Shown piece after piece: positions 23,719-32,782 of a stretch of 47,412 nt of DNA. The number at the start of each line of letters is the position of its first letter. Within the stretch, counting starts at the first letter, position 1. The stretch comes from Clostridia bacterium (GTDB taxonomy: Bacteria; Bacillota; Clostridia; Oscillospirales; CAG-272), in contig JAFTUH010000015.1 of the NCBI GenBank assembly GCA_017466375.1, forward strand, positions 1 to 47,412, given 5' to 3'. The notes under the pieces were generated by a model. That model ran no database searches, was not told the origin of the DNA, and saw only the letters and a list, made by a program, of their open reading frames with translations. The position numbers and the translations under genes are program-made.

Positions 23719-25497
23719 ATGATACCGCACAGTATAATTGAAGATCTGAAGCACCGCTGCGACATCGTGGACGTGATCTCTTCCTATGTTCCGCTCAAGC
23801 GGGCGGGATCAAATCTGCATGGGCTTTGTCCGTTCCACAGCGAAAAATCGCCGTCGTTTACCGTGTTTACCACGGGGGAGCCGCATTTCTACTGCTTCGG
23901 CTGCGGCGCGGGCGGTGATGTCATCAGCTTCACCATGCGCATGGAAAATCTCGATTACCGTGCCGCGCTTGAATTTCTCGCCAAACGGGCGGGAATCACG
24001 CTCCCCGATGACAGCCGCGATACGACGCGCGATGTCGGACGCAAACGGGTGCTTGAGATGAATCTCTGCGCCGCACGTTTCTTCCGCGATTGCTTGTTTG
24101 ACGAAAAACTTGGCGCGGAGGCGCGCGCGTATCTCGAAAAGCGTGCGCTTTCCTCCGCCGTTGCGAAGCGATTCGGTCTCGGCTATGCGCCGCCTTCCTT
24201 TGGTGTGCTGCACGATCATCTCCGCAAAAACGGCTTCACCGATGAAGAGATGATCACCGGCTACTGCTGTGCGCGGAGCCAGAAGGGTAACGTGTACGAT
24301 ATTTTCCGCGGACGGCTCATGTTCCCGCTGATCGACGTCACGGGAAACATCATTGCGTTCGGCGGACGCGTGCTCGACGATTCCAAACCGAAATATCTGA
24401 ACTCATCCGATACGCCCGCGTTCAAAAAGAGCCGCAATCTGTTCGCACTCAACTTTGCGAAATCCCATGCAGATACAAGGCTGATCCTCTGCGAGGGATA
24501 TATGGACGTCATCACGCTCCATGCCGCGGGATTTGAAAACGCCATCGCTACGCTCGGTACGGCGATCACGCCCGACCACGCGCGGATTATCAAAAAGTAC
24601 ACCTCAAGCGTTGTACTTGCGTACGACAGCGACGGCGCCGGACAGACCGCAACGAACAAGGCGCTCCGTATTCTTGCCGATGCCGGCGTGGATGCTAAGG
24701 TCATTAAAATGGACGGCGCTAAGGACCCCGACGAGTACATCAAGAAATTCGGCGCGCAAAAGTTTGCCGCACTGCTTGACGAAAGCCGCACGCGCTTTGA
24801 TTTCAAGCTGGATAACATCTTTGCCGAATACAACATAAACGTTCCCGAGGAGAAGATCAAAGCCGCGGCAGCGATCGCGGGCGAGATTTCCTATGTATAT
24901 TCCGGCGTCGAGCGGGAAATATACACCGCAAAGGCGGCGTCGCTTCTCGGTATCGATCCGAAAAATCTCAAAAACGATGTAGATGCGGCCATCCGACGCC
25001 GTGCACGGAAAGAGAAAAAGGATCGCCCCGGTGAGCTCTACCGCGCCGGTATGGGCATTTCCGACCGTGTGAATCCCGATTTCGCAAGGCATCCGAAAGA
25101 GGCTCGGTTCGAGGAGATGGTTCTCGGTCTGGTGTTCCTTCGCAAAGAGTATCTCACACGCGCGGTTGACGGTGTGCCGCTTACGTCAGACGATTTTGTC
25201 ACGGCGCTTGGCAGACGGCTGTTTGAAACGGTGCAGGCGTGCGAGGCGGACGGCGGCTTCGATATGGGCATGCTTTCCGAATCCTTTACGCTTGATGAGG
25301 TCTCCCGCGCCACGTATATGCGGCAGTCCCGCGAAAATCTGTCCGATAACGGTCCGGAGGTCTTTGACGGGACCGTGCGTGCTCTCCGTGAGGGCAACGA
25401 GCGCGCAAAGCAGATGGATGACGCGGACGGCGTGTTCGATCTCATCCGAAAAAAGCGCGACGCACTGAAGAACAACGCGCCGCAGAATCCTACGTGA
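23719..25497 (+). CDS. dnaG: DNA primase
   Basis: Makes RNA primers for replication. 592 residues: the CHC2 zinc finger (CPFHSEKSPSF and CFGCGAGGDV, about 38-65), the catalytic core with the YCCARSQ and GRLMFPLIDVTGNIIAFGGR segments, TOPRIM with LILCEGYMDVITLH and AYDSDGAGQ, and a C-terminal helicase-binding region. GGAAGGAGG precedes ATG 23719. Followed by rpoD in the classic dnaG-rpoD macromolecular synthesis arrangement; rpsU, the usual first gene elsewhere, is not here. Confidence 0.97.
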   Translation: MIPHSIIEDLKHRCDIVDVISSYVPLKRAGSNLHGLCPFHSEKSPSFTVFTTGEPHFYCFGCGAGGDVISFTMRMENLDYRAALEFLAKRAGITLPDDSRDTTRDVGRKRVLEMNLCAARFFRDCLFDEKLGAEARAYLEKRALSSAVAKRFGLGYAPPSFGVLHDHLRKNGFTDEEMITGYCCARSQKGNVYDIFRGRLMFPLIDVTGNIIAFGGRVLDDSKPKYLNSSDTPAFKKSRNLFALNFAKSHADTRLILCEGYMDVITLHAAGFENAIATLGTAITPDHARIIKKYTSSVVLAYDSDGAGQTATNKALRILADAGVDAKVIKMDGAKDPDEYIKKFGAQKFAALLDESRTRFDFKLDNIFAEYNINVPEEKIKAAAAIAGEISYVYSGVEREIYTAKAASLLGIDPKNLKNDVDAAIRRRARKEKKDRPGELYRAGMGISDRVNPDFARHPKEARFEEMVLGLVFLRKEYLTRAVDGVPLTSDDFVTALGRRLFETVQACEADGGFDMGMLSESFTLDEVSRATYMRQSRENLSDNGPEVFDGTVRALREGNERAKQMDDADGVFDLIRKKRDALKNNAPQNPT

Positions 25498-25546
25498 TCC
25501 ATTGGTTTATCATAAATAACTACATATATAGAGAAGGGAAAAGTGC

Positions 25547-26641
25547 ATGGACAGCGAAAAGAAAACAGATGTAAGCGATCTGATTGAGAAAGGGAAGAGC
25601 AAAGGATCGCTTTCCAACAACGACATCATGGAGATGATCGATTTTTCCGATTACGACATCGATCAGATCGAAAAGCTCTATGAGACGCTCGAGAGCAACG
25701 GCATCGAGGTCAGCAGCTATATCAATCCCGCAGAGTTTGAGGAGGTCGATGCCGATCTCGAACAGTTTGAAAGCGCGGAGGATATGGAGAAGGTTCTCTC
25801 CCAGGAGGGACTTGCCATTGACGATCCCGTCCGTATGTACCTGAAGGAGATCGGTAAGGTTCCGCTGCTCGATGCGGACCGTGAGCTTCTTCTTGCACAG
25901 AGAATGTCCGACGGGGATGAGCGCGCAAAGCAGGAGCTGGTCGAAGCAAACCTCCGTCTCGTCGTCAGTATTGCCAAGCGATACGTCGGCAAGGGAATGT
26001 TCTTCCTTGATCTGATTCAGGAGGGTAACCTCGGTCTGATGAAGGCGGTCGAAAAATTCGACTATACGAAGGGATATAAGTTCTCTACGTACGCAACGTG
26101 GTGGATCCGTCAGGCAATCACCCGTGCCATTGCCGATCAGGCAAGAACGATCCGTATCCCCGTTCACATGGTAGAGACGATCCATAAGGTTTCCCGCGTC
26201 TCCCGTCAGCTTCTTCAGGAGAGAGGACGCGAGGCAACCGCAGAGGAGATCGCTGCCGAGATCGGCATGAACACCGAAAAAGTGCGCGAGATCATGAAGA
26301 TCGCACAGGATCCCGTCTCCCTTGAGACGCCGATCGGTGAGGAGGAGGACAGCCACCTCGGTGACTTTATTCCCGACGACGATTCACCGGCACCGGCAGA
26401 TGCGGCATCGTACGCTCTGCTCCGTGAGCAGCTTTGCGAGGTGCTCCATACGCTCACGCCCCGTGAGGAGCACGTTCTGAAGCTCCGTTTCGGACTTGAT
26501 GACGGCCGTTCCAGAACGCTTGAGGAGGTCGGACGAGAGTTCAATATCACCCGTGAGCGTATTCGCCAGATCGAGGCCAAAGCACTGCGCAAACTGCGCC
26601 ATCCCAGCCGTTCCAAACGGCTCAGAGATTATCTCGATTGA
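25547..26641 (+). CDS. rpoD: Primary sigma factor RpoD (SigA)
   Basis: Housekeeping sigma factor that directs RNA polymerase to the TTGACA/TATAAT promoters seen in this window. 364 residues: a short acidic region 1.1, region 1.2 ([16 protein letters not shown]), region 2 ([29 protein letters not shown] and [14 protein letters not shown]), region 3 ([14 protein letters not shown]) and region 4 ([20 protein letters not shown]). The start ATG 25547 has AGAAGGGA upstream. It follows dnaG by 49 bases. Confidence 0.98.
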   Translation: MDSEKKTDVSDLIEKGKSKGSLSNNDIMEMIDFSDYDIDQIEKLYETLESNGIEVSSYINPAEFEEVDADLEQFESAEDMEKVLSQEGLAIDDPVRMYLKEIGKVPLLDADRELLLAQRMSDGDERAKQELVEANLRLVVSIAKRYVGKGMFFLDLIQEGNLGLMKAVEKFDYTKGYKFSTYATWWIRQAITRAIADQARTIRIPVHMVETIHKVSRVSRQLLQERGREATAEEIAAEIGMNTEKVREIMKIAQDPVSLETPIGEEEDSHLGDFIPDDDSPAPADAASYALLREQLCEVLHTLTPREEHVLKLRFGLDDGRSRTLEEVGREFNITRERIRQIEAKALRKLRHPSRSKRLRDYLD

Positions 26642-26813
26642 TCTCTTTCGGACGGCGGAAAATTGTTACATGTGCACAGTATGCCTGGGCATTGTTTTGA
26701 CGATATGCTCAATTGAAACGTCAAACAAAACAAAAAACAGTTATTTTGTTTGGTGAAAGTGCGCATTTTTTGTGAACTGCCCGTGAATCTGTGTGTGTGC
26801 ATGGTCGCGGATG

Positions 26814-26831
26814 TTTCGCCCGTGCGCGAAA
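26814..26831. promoter_or_regulatory. Short dyad next to the -35 of the lipoprotein promoter
   Basis: TTTCGC CCGTGC GCGAAA, ending six bases before the -35. It could be an operator; with 6-bp arms chance is a real alternative. Confidence 0.35.
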
Positions 26832-26837
26832 AATCCC

Positions 26838-26866
26838 TTGACATACCGTTTGAAATGGTGTAAAAT
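26838..26866 (+). promoter_or_regulatory. Sigma-A promoter of the orphan solute-binding lipoprotein gene
   Basis: -35 TTGACA (26838-26843), 17-base spacer, -10 TAAAAT (26861-26866). Strong. The rest of the 286-base gap after rpoD holds only weak inverted repeats (CAAACAAAA / TTTTGTTTG at about 26723-26753). Confidence 0.88.
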
Positions 26867-26927
26867 ATGTGGAGATTATTTTGGCATTTTTTACGTGCCA
26901 TCGCAATTATTTTGAGGAGGATTCCTG

Positions 26928-28568
26928 ATGAAAAACAAGCTTATGTGCCTGCTGCTGGCTATGGCGATGCTTCTTTCCTGCTTTGCCGCTGTAGGCTGCT
27001 CCAACGGTGAGGACGAGTTGGTGGAGGGCGACGATTCTGCATCCGAAACGCTGACTACCGCTACGATCACTCTTTGGATCCCGACTGATGAAAGTACGAC
27101 TCCTGCGGCGATTCTTGCCGTTCAGGACGCAATGAATAAGGTTCTCAAGCCGAAATACGATACCGCAGTTGAACTGCACGCTATCCCGTCCGATGAGTAT
27201 GAGGCGGCTATTACCGCTCGCTTTGAGGAGATCGAGGACGCTATCCTGAACGGTGATTCCAGCGCCGAGGAGAAGAAGGAAGAGGCAGAACAGCTCGCTT
27301 CCCAGACCTCTGCGGAAACGGAAGCGGCAGCCGAGACATATATCAACGATATCGGTATGACCGTCATCAAATATCCCGAGGTCGGCGCAACCCAGATGGA
27401 CCTTTTCCTCGTCCGCGGATATGAGAATTACCTGAACTATTATGATAACGGCTGGCTGACCGCGCTCGATACCGAGATGACGACGACCGGTAAGCAGCTG
27501 TCCAAGTACATTTATCCCGCATTCCTCACGCATGCAAAGCTTGACGGTAAGACGTACGCGATCCCCAATAACCACCCGATCGGTGAGTATAAGTATCTCC
27601 TTGTTAACAAGCGTCTCGTCGATGAGCTGTATTGGGACGCCGATAAGCTTACCTCCATTCCGAACTGCATCGATTTCATCAAAGACGTGCAGACCTTCAC
27701 GGATGTAACGCCGTTCCTTGCGCCCGTTGAGGCTCCCGGCCTCCGCTACTGGTCTGAGGACGGATCTTGGTCTCTCCTGGCTACCCAGCTCGCGTCGAAC
27801 GCTACATACGGCACCGACAGCCCGCCGAAGCACATCTTCCAGAATACCGGTCTGTCTGAGTATATTTACCTTATGAAGCATCTTGAGGAGACGAACGGTT
27901 TTGCCGCCGATCCCGCTAACTGCGAGGAGTTCGCTGTCGGCGTTGTCTCCGGTGATATTACCGTCAAGGATCAGTACGAGGAAGACTACTACGTTCACGT
28001 TTACGAGTATCCCCGCGCAACGGAAGATGATCTGTACGGCAATATGTTCGCTGTTTCCGTCTACACCAAGAGCCTTACCCGTTCGATGCAGATTCTGACG
28101 TGCCTCAACACGGATCCCGAGCTCCGTACGATTCTGCAGTACGGTGTCGAAGGCGTACACTGGCGCGAGAACGAGAAGGATGATTCCGTTATCGATATCA
28201 TCAGCAGCGATTATAAGATGAACCTCCTCGAAACCGGTAACGTATACATGACGTATCCGGGTGCCGGTATCCCGATGTCCTATTGGGAGGGAGCAAAAGA
28301 GCAGAATCTTACATCTCTTATCGATCCGTACCTCGACTTTGGTCCCGACGTATATATTACCGACGGTAACCGTGCACTGTTTGAGGAACTTGCAGAGGTA
28401 AGCAAGGACTACTACGATGAGATCGAAGCAATGACTGCGGAGGAATTCCGTGAGCAGGCCGAGCTTTTGAAGAAACGGGTGAACACAATCCCGATTATCC
28501 GTGCAAAGCTTCTCAGCCAGACCAACGAGGAAACCTCTCTCCTGCTGCAGTACAGAAACCGCAAATAA
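26928..28568 (+). CDS. Extracellular solute-binding lipoprotein, orphan
   Basis: 546 residues: signal peptide with lipobox AAVGC, an acidic linker (EDELVEGDDSASE), then a family 1-type binding-protein fold (TATITLWIPTDEST, TYAIPNNHPIGEYKYLLVNKRLVDEL). An extra acidic Glu/Ala segment of about 35 residues (SAEEKKEEAEQLAS and on) interrupts the N-terminal domain. GAGGAGG precedes ATG 26928. No permease or ATPase gene adjoins it, and it has its own strong promoter and terminator. Codon choice resembles the neighbouring rpsB and tsf, suggesting high expression. Substrate unknown; carbohydrate or oligosaccharide is the family's usual ligand. Confidence 0.88.
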   Translation: MKNKLMCLLLAMAMLLSCFAAVGCSNGEDELVEGDDSASETLTTATITLWIPTDESTTPAAILAVQDAMNKVLKPKYDTAVELHAIPSDEYEAAITARFEEIEDAILNGDSSAEEKKEEAEQLASQTSAETEAAAETYINDIGMTVIKYPEVGATQMDLFLVRGYENYLNYYDNGWLTALDTEMTTTGKQLSKYIYPAFLTHAKLDGKTYAIPNNHPIGEYKYLLVNKRLVDELYWDADKLTSIPNCIDFIKDVQTFTDVTPFLAPVEAPGLRYWSEDGSWSLLATQLASNATYGTDSPPKHIFQNTGLSEYIYLMKHLEETNGFAADPANCEEFAVGVVSGDITVKDQYEEDYYVHVYEYPRATEDDLYGNMFAVSVYTKSLTRSMQILTCLNTDPELRTILQYGVEGVHWRENEKDDSVIDIISSDYKMNLLETGNVYMTYPGAGIPMSYWEGAKEQNLTSLIDPYLDFGPDVYITDGNRALFEELAEVSKDYYDEIEAMTAEEFREQAELLKKRVNTIPIIRAKLLSQTNEETSLLLQYRNRK

Positions 28569-28578
28569 CCGATTCCGA

Positions 28579-28609
28579 AAAGAGCAGCCGTATACCGGCT
28601 GCTCTTTTG
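28579..28609 (+). terminator. Terminator of the orphan lipoprotein gene
   Basis: 13-bp perfect stem AAAAGAGCAGCCG / CGGCTGCTCTTTT, loop of 5; the T-run is part of the 3' arm. Confidence 0.85.
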
Positions 28610-28662
28610 CTGTGGAAGCCCTTAGCGATATTGTAAACTTTTTGTTAACATGCATCTTTCTG

Positions 28663-28691
28663 TTGCAATTGCGGACGAACTGTGATATAAT
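28663..28691 (+). promoter_or_regulatory. Sigma-A promoter of rpsB-tsf
   Basis: -35 TTGCAA (28663-28668), 17-base spacer, -10 TATAAT (28686-28691). It leaves a leader of about 130 bases before rpsB. Confidence 0.88.
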
Positions 28692-28697
28692 ATCGAA

Positions 28698-28829
28698 GCA
28701 TGTGAAAAACACATAGCACACACACGTGATCGTGACGGCTGACGGTGCCGCCCCGTAAAGAGAAAGTTTGCGGGAATCCGGCTTCAGACGTGTATTACGT
28801 GGTGGAAAAAACCGAAGGAGACTAAAACT
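28698..28829 (+). promoter_or_regulatory. Structured 5' leader of rpsB (possible autoregulatory RNA)
   Basis: About 130 bases of untranslated leader. One clear hairpin pairs CCCGTAAA (28752-28759) with TTTGCGGG (28767-28774) around GAGAAAG; ACGTG-rich blocks at 28726-28735 and 28788-28801 could pair over a longer range. Leaders of ribosomal protein operons often bind the encoded protein; that S2 does so here is inference. Confidence 0.5.
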
Positions 28830-29576
28830 ATGGCAATCGTATCCATCAAACAGCTGCTGGAAGCAGGCGTCCATTTCGGACATCACACCAGACGTTGGAA
28901 CCCGAAGATGGCAGAGTACATCTTCACCGAGCGTAACGGCATCTACATCATCGACCTTCAGAAGACGATCAAGAAGTTTGAAGAGGCGTATATGTACGTC
29001 CGTGACGTAGCCGCAGAGGGCGGTTCTATCCTCTTTGTCGGCACGAAGAAGCAGGCAGCAGACGCTATCCGTGAGGAAGCAGAGCGCTGCGGCATGTATT
29101 TCGTAAATGTACGTTGGCTCGGCGGTATGCTCACCAACTACAAGACCATCCGTACCAGCATCAACCGTCTCAACGCTCTTGAGAAGATGCAGGAGGACGG
29201 TACGTTCGATATGCTTCCGAAGAAGGAAGTCGCTACTCTCCAGAAGGAGATGTACAACCTCGAGAGAAACCTCGGCGGTATCAAGAACATGAACGGTCTT
29301 CCGTCCGCAATCTTCATCGTTGACCCCCGCAAGGAGCACAACGCTGTTCTTGAGGCGAAGAAGCTCGGTATTCCGGTTATCGCAATCGTTGATACCAACT
29401 GCGATCCTGACGATGCAGACTACATCATCCCCGGTAACGACGACGCAATCCGCGCTATCCGCCTGATCTCTTCTGTTCTCGCAGACGCAGTTCTCGAGGG
29501 CAAGCAGGGCGAGCAGCTCGCAGAAGCTGAAGCACAGGCAACTGAGGCTGAGGCAGCTGAGGACGCTGAGGCGTAA
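28830..29576 (+). CDS. rpsB: 30S ribosomal protein S2
   Basis: 248-residue small-subunit protein. It starts [27 protein letters not shown], with the family segments [32 protein letters not shown] and [19 protein letters not shown], and ends in an acidic alanine tail ([16 protein letters not shown]). GAAGGAGA precedes the ATG. tsf follows 45 bases later, the universal pairing. Confidence 0.98.
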   Translation: MAIVSIKQLLEAGVHFGHHTRRWNPKMAEYIFTERNGIYIIDLQKTIKKFEEAYMYVRDVAAEGGSILFVGTKKQAADAIREEAERCGMYFVNVRWLGGMLTNYKTIRTSINRLNALEKMQEDGTFDMLPKKEVATLQKEMYNLERNLGGIKNMNGLPSAIFIVDPRKEHNAVLEAKKLGIPVIAIVDTNCDPDDADYIIPGNDDAIRAIRLISSVLADAVLEGKQGEQLAEAEAQATEAEAAEDAEA

Positions 29577-29621
29577 TTTACTGTAAATATACTGATATAA
29601 TCGAATACGGAGGAATATAAA

Positions 29622-30551
29622 ATGGCAATTACTGCTAAGATGGTAGCCGATCTCCGCGCACAGACCGGCTGCGGCATGATGGAGTGCAAGAAGGCACTTA
29701 CCGCTGCAAACGGCGATTTCGAAGAGGCTGTAAAGGTTCTCCGCGAGAAGGGTCTCGCTGTCGCTGCTAAGAAGGCAACCCGTATCGCTTCTGAGGGCGT
29801 TGTAGATATCATGCTCTCCGACGATAAGAAGACCGCTGCTATGATCGAGGTCAACGCTGAGACCGACTTCGTTGCGAAGAATGAGAAGTTCCGTGATTTC
29901 GTTCGCGGTATCCTTTCCACGATCCTTGCTAACCGTCCCGCTGATATGGACGCGCTGATGGCTCTCCCGTTCCCGGGTGAGGACCTCAATGTTGAGGCTA
30001 AGCTGAAGGACATGGTCTTCATGATCGGTGAGAACATGAACATCCGCCGCTTCATGATCGTTGACGGTGTTCTCAGCACCTATATTCACGGCAACGGTAC
30101 GACCGGCGTTATCATCAAGTTTGAGGCTGATGACGTTTGCGTCAACAACGCCGGCTTCGCTGAGTTCGCTAAGAACATCGCTCTGCAGGTTGCTGCAATG
30201 CCTGTTCTCTACCTCAACAAGGAGTCCGTTCCGGCTGCTGCAATCGAGGAAGAGAAGCAGATCCAGCTCACGCTCATGAAGAACGATGAGAAGAATGCAA
30301 ACAAGCCCGAGGCAATCCTTGAGAAGATGATCCTGGGTAAGATGAACAAGTTCTACGAGAAGGTTTGCCTTACCGAGCAGTTCTACGTTAAGGATGACTC
30401 CATCTCCGTGCAGAAGTACGTCGACAATACCGCTAAGGAGTTCGGCGGCGCGATCCGTATCGCAGGCTTCTACATTTACGAGAGAGGCGAGGGTCTGGAG
30501 AAGAAGGAAGACAACTTCGCAGACGAAATCGCAAGCCTCGTAAAGAAATAA
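29622..30551 (+). CDS. tsf: Translation elongation factor Ts
   Basis: Exchanges GDP for GTP on EF-Tu. 309 residues: N-terminal UBA-like domain (MVADLRAQTGCGMMECKKAL), the EF-Tu-contact motif TDFVAKNEKF, and a core with two subdomains. CGGAGGAATATAAA precedes ATG 29622. Codon choice is strongly biased (AAG, AAC, GAG and CTC prominent), as expected for a very abundant protein. Confidence 0.98.
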   Translation: MAITAKMVADLRAQTGCGMMECKKALTAANGDFEEAVKVLREKGLAVAAKKATRIASEGVVDIMLSDDKKTAAMIEVNAETDFVAKNEKFRDFVRGILSTILANRPADMDALMALPFPGEDLNVEAKLKDMVFMIGENMNIRRFMIVDGVLSTYIHGNGTTGVIIKFEADDVCVNNAGFAEFAKNIALQVAAMPVLYLNKESVPAAAIEEEKQIQLTLMKNDEKNANKPEAILEKMILGKMNKFYEKVCLTEQFYVKDDSISVQKYVDNTAKEFGGAIRIAGFYIYERGEGLEKKEDNFADEIASLVKK

Positions 30552-30562
30552 TTCGGCACTTT

Positions 30563-30597
30563 CCGCCGGCAATACAATTTGCCGGCGGATTTTTTTT
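30563..30597 (+). terminator. Terminator of rpsB-tsf
   Basis: 10-bp perfect stem CCGCCGGCAA / TTGCCGGCGG with a 6-base loop, then ATTTTTTTT. Confidence 0.93.
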
Positions 30598-30616
30598 GCA
30601 AATTCATAAAATTGTA

Positions 30617-30645
30617 TTTACAAATCTGCTATTTTAGAGTAAAAT
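30617..30645 (+). promoter_or_regulatory. Sigma-A promoter of the pyrH operon
   Basis: -35 TTTACA (30617-30622), 17-base spacer, -10 TAAAAT (30640-30645), 37 bases before the pyrH start. It separates pyrH-frr and the lipid genes from rpsB-tsf. Confidence 0.82.
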
Positions 30646-30682
30646 ATACATGATACAATAATCATATAATGAGGTGATTTCC

Positions 30683-31396
30683 ATGCAGACGCCTGCCTAC
30701 AAGCGCGTTCTTTTGAAACTGTCCGGCGAAGCTCTCAAAAACGATGCGGATACAATCCTTGATTTTGATTATATCGATACCGTCGTTTCCGAAATCAAAC
30801 GCTGTGTGCAGGCGGGTGTGCAGGTTGCTCTCGTCATCGGCGCAGGCAATATCTGGCGCGGCGCAAGAGGAACGGATGTCAACCGTACAAGAGCCGACCA
30901 CATGGGTATGCTCGCGACGGTCATCAATTCCATCGGAATGAAGGATGCGCTCCTTCGTGCCGGTATCGATGCCCACGTCATGACGCCTGTTTCCATGGAT
31001 ACATTCGCGGAGCCGTATCTGCGCGACCGCGCGGTCGAGTACCTTGAGAAGGGAAGCGTTGTCATCCTCGCTTGCGGATCCGGTGCTCCGTTCTTCTCGA
31101 CGGATACAGCGGCTGTACTCCGTGCAGCGGAACTGAATTGCGACGTGACGCTCATGGCGAAGAATATCGACGCCGTGTATACCGCCGATCCCAGAAAGGA
31201 TCCCGATGCCAAACGTCTCGCCGAGATCGATTATATGTATATTCTCGACAACCATCTCACCGCGATCGATATCACTGCAACCGCATTCTCCATGGAGAAT
31301 AAGATGCCGATCCACATTTTCGGACTCAGTGACCCCGCAAACATTTACAAAGTAATCATGGGTGAAAAACTCGGAACAATCGTTAAGGAGGCATAA
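30683..31396 (+). CDS. pyrH: UMP kinase
   Basis: Phosphorylates UMP to UDP. 237-residue amino acid kinase-fold protein: YKRVLLKLSGEAL, the GAGNIWRG nucleotide loop, MGMLATVINSI and GTGAPFFSTDT-like CGSGAPFFSTDTAA, and KNIDAVYTADPRKDP. Start ATG 30683 has GAGGTGA upstream; a GTG at 30674 overlaps that site and is unlikely. Followed by frr after 2 bases. Confidence 0.97.
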   Translation: MQTPAYKRVLLKLSGEALKNDADTILDFDYIDTVVSEIKRCVQAGVQVALVIGAGNIWRGARGTDVNRTRADHMGMLATVINSIGMKDALLRAGIDAHVMTPVSMDTFAEPYLRDRAVEYLEKGSVVILACGSGAPFFSTDTAAVLRAAELNCDVTLMAKNIDAVYTADPRKDPDAKRLAEIDYMYILDNHLTAIDITATAFSMENKMPIHIFGLSDPANIYKVIMGEKLGTIVKEA

Positions 31397-31398
31397 TT

Positions 31399-31953
31399 AT
31401 GAAACTGGACACCAAGGAATTTGAAGGAAAAATGAAAAAGGCCGTCGAGGTCTATGAAGAGAATCTCGACACCGTACGCGTCGGTCGTGCTAACGCTGCT
31501 GTGCTCGCTCGCGTAAACGTTGACTACTATGGCGTGCCGACTGCGATCAATCAGGTCGCCGACGTCCGCGTGGCAGACGCAAGAACGCTCACGATCACGC
31601 CGTGGGATGCAAAAATGCTCAAGGATATCGAGAAGGCAATCCTGTCTTCTGATATCGGCATCACGCCGCAGAATGACGGTAAGACGATCCGCCTCTCCTT
31701 CCCGCAGCTGACGGAGGAGCGCCGTAAGGAGCTCAAAAAGCAGGTCGCAAAGATGGGTGAGGACGCGAAGGTAGCGATCCGCAATATCCGCCGTGATGCC
31801 AATGATAAGTGTAAAGATATGAAGAAGAAATCCGAGATGAACGAGGATGAGCAGAAGCAGTCCGAGAAATCCGTACAGGATCTCACGGATAAGTACATCA
31901 AGATCATCGACGATGTCACCGCAAAGAAGGACAAGGAGATCATGGAGATCTGA
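31399..31953 (+). CDS. frr: Ribosome recycling factor
   Basis: Releases ribosomes from mRNA after termination together with EF-G. 184 residues: VRVGRANAAVLARVNVDYYG, TLTITPWDAKMLKDIEKAI and LTEERRKELKKQVAKMGEDA, all conserved. Highly charged two-domain helical protein. Coupled to pyrH (2-base gap; TTAAGGAGG lies in the pyrH end). Confidence 0.98.
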   Translation: MKLDTKEFEGKMKKAVEVYEENLDTVRVGRANAAVLARVNVDYYGVPTAINQVADVRVADARTLTITPWDAKMLKDIEKAILSSDIGITPQNDGKTIRLSFPQLTEERRKELKKQVAKMGEDAKVAIRNIRRDANDKCKDMKKKSEMNEDEQKQSEKSVQDLTDKYIKIIDDVTAKKDKEIMEI

Positions 31954-31975
31954 GCCTTTCGGCGAATAATCCACT

Positions 31976-32010
31976 CGTCCCGGCACTCCGCATAAAGGGG
32001 TACCGGGGCG
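31976..32010 (+). repeat. Hairpin between frr and uppS
   Basis: 8-bp stem CGTCCCGG / CCGGGGCG (one G-T pair), large loop, no following T-run. It lies in the 79-base gap before uppS and ends about 13 bases before the GGGGGA ribosome site, so it may affect uppS mRNA stability or translation. Confidence 0.5.
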
Positions 32011-32032
32011 ACTGTACGATTATGGGGGATTT

Positions 32033-32755
32033 ATGAATACAAGTCAGTACGACCGTATCCGCGAAAAGGTAGCCGCGACCGGTCTTTCGCATATTGCCTT
32101 TATTATGGACGGAAACGGACGCTGGGCAACCGGGCGCGGTCTTCCGCGTGAGGCAGGACACCGTGCCGGCGGCGAGAATTTCAAGAAAGTCGTCCGTATG
32201 TGCGGTGACTGCGGCATCGATGCGGTGACGGTGTACGCCTTCTCTACGGAGAACTGGAAGCGCCCGAGCGCGGAGGTCAATGCGATCATGCGTCTGCTCG
32301 ATTCCTTTATCGGGGACGCTAAGCGGGAGAAGGAAGAAAACGGCATCCGTTACGTCTTTCTCGGAGATAAAGCCGCACTTGCACCTGCGCTTGCCCAAAA
32401 GTGTGAGGAGCTGGAGCAGATTACGAAGAATTATAAGCGCCTACTCAATATCGCACTCAACTACGGCGGACGCGCAGAGATCGTGCACGCGTGCAACACG
32501 CTGATCGCTTCGGGGAAAACGGAAGTCACGGAAGCGGACGTCAGTGCCGCTTTGTACACGGCACACTGCGACGATCCCGATCTGATTGTCCGTACGGCAG
32601 GGGAGTACCGCCTGTCCAACTTCCTGCTCTGGCAGTCTGCATATGCGGAGTTTTTCTTCACCGATACGCTCTGGCCGGATTATTCACTTGATGACCTCGA
32701 AGACGCGGTCAACAGCTTTTCCGGACGCCGCCGCCGCTTTGGCGCTGTCCTTTGA
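32033..32755 (+). CDS. uppS: Isoprenyl transferase (undecaprenyl diphosphate synthase)
   Basis: Makes the C55 carrier lipid for peptidoglycan from farnesyl-PP and IPP. 240-residue cis-prenyltransferase: HIAFIMDGNGRWA (catalytic Asp), REAGHRAGGENF, YAFSTENWKRP, and DLIVRTAGEYRLSNFLLWQSAYAEF (IPP binding). GGGGGATTT precedes ATG 32033. First of the lipid/isoprenoid genes in this operon. Confidence 0.97.
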   Translation: MNTSQYDRIREKVAATGLSHIAFIMDGNGRWATGRGLPREAGHRAGGENFKKVVRMCGDCGIDAVTVYAFSTENWKRPSAEVNAIMRLLDSFIGDAKREKEENGIRYVFLGDKAALAPALAQKCEELEQITKNYKRLLNIALNYGGRAEIVHACNTLIASGKTEVTEADVSAALYTAHCDDPDLIVRTAGEYRLSNFLLWQSAYAEFFFTDTLWPDYSLDDLEDAVNSFSGRRRRFGAVL

Positions 32756-32782
32756 TATCTTCCTTCACGAAAGGAATCCGTT

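Noticed and set aside
26642..26813. Possible small RNA or terminator in the gap after rpoD
   Set aside because: Only AT-rich weak inverted repeats (CAAACAAAA / TTTTGTTTG and TTGACG / CGTCAA); nothing distinguishes them from chance.
26907..30572. 1221-codon open frame on the minus strand, antisense to the orphan lipoprotein, rpsB and tsf
   Set aside because: The three plus-strand genes share the same codon phase and avoid TTA, CTA and TCA codons, which leaves the codon-aligned antisense frame free of stops. It has no recognisable domain, crosses terminators and promoters, and is a by-product of codon bias.
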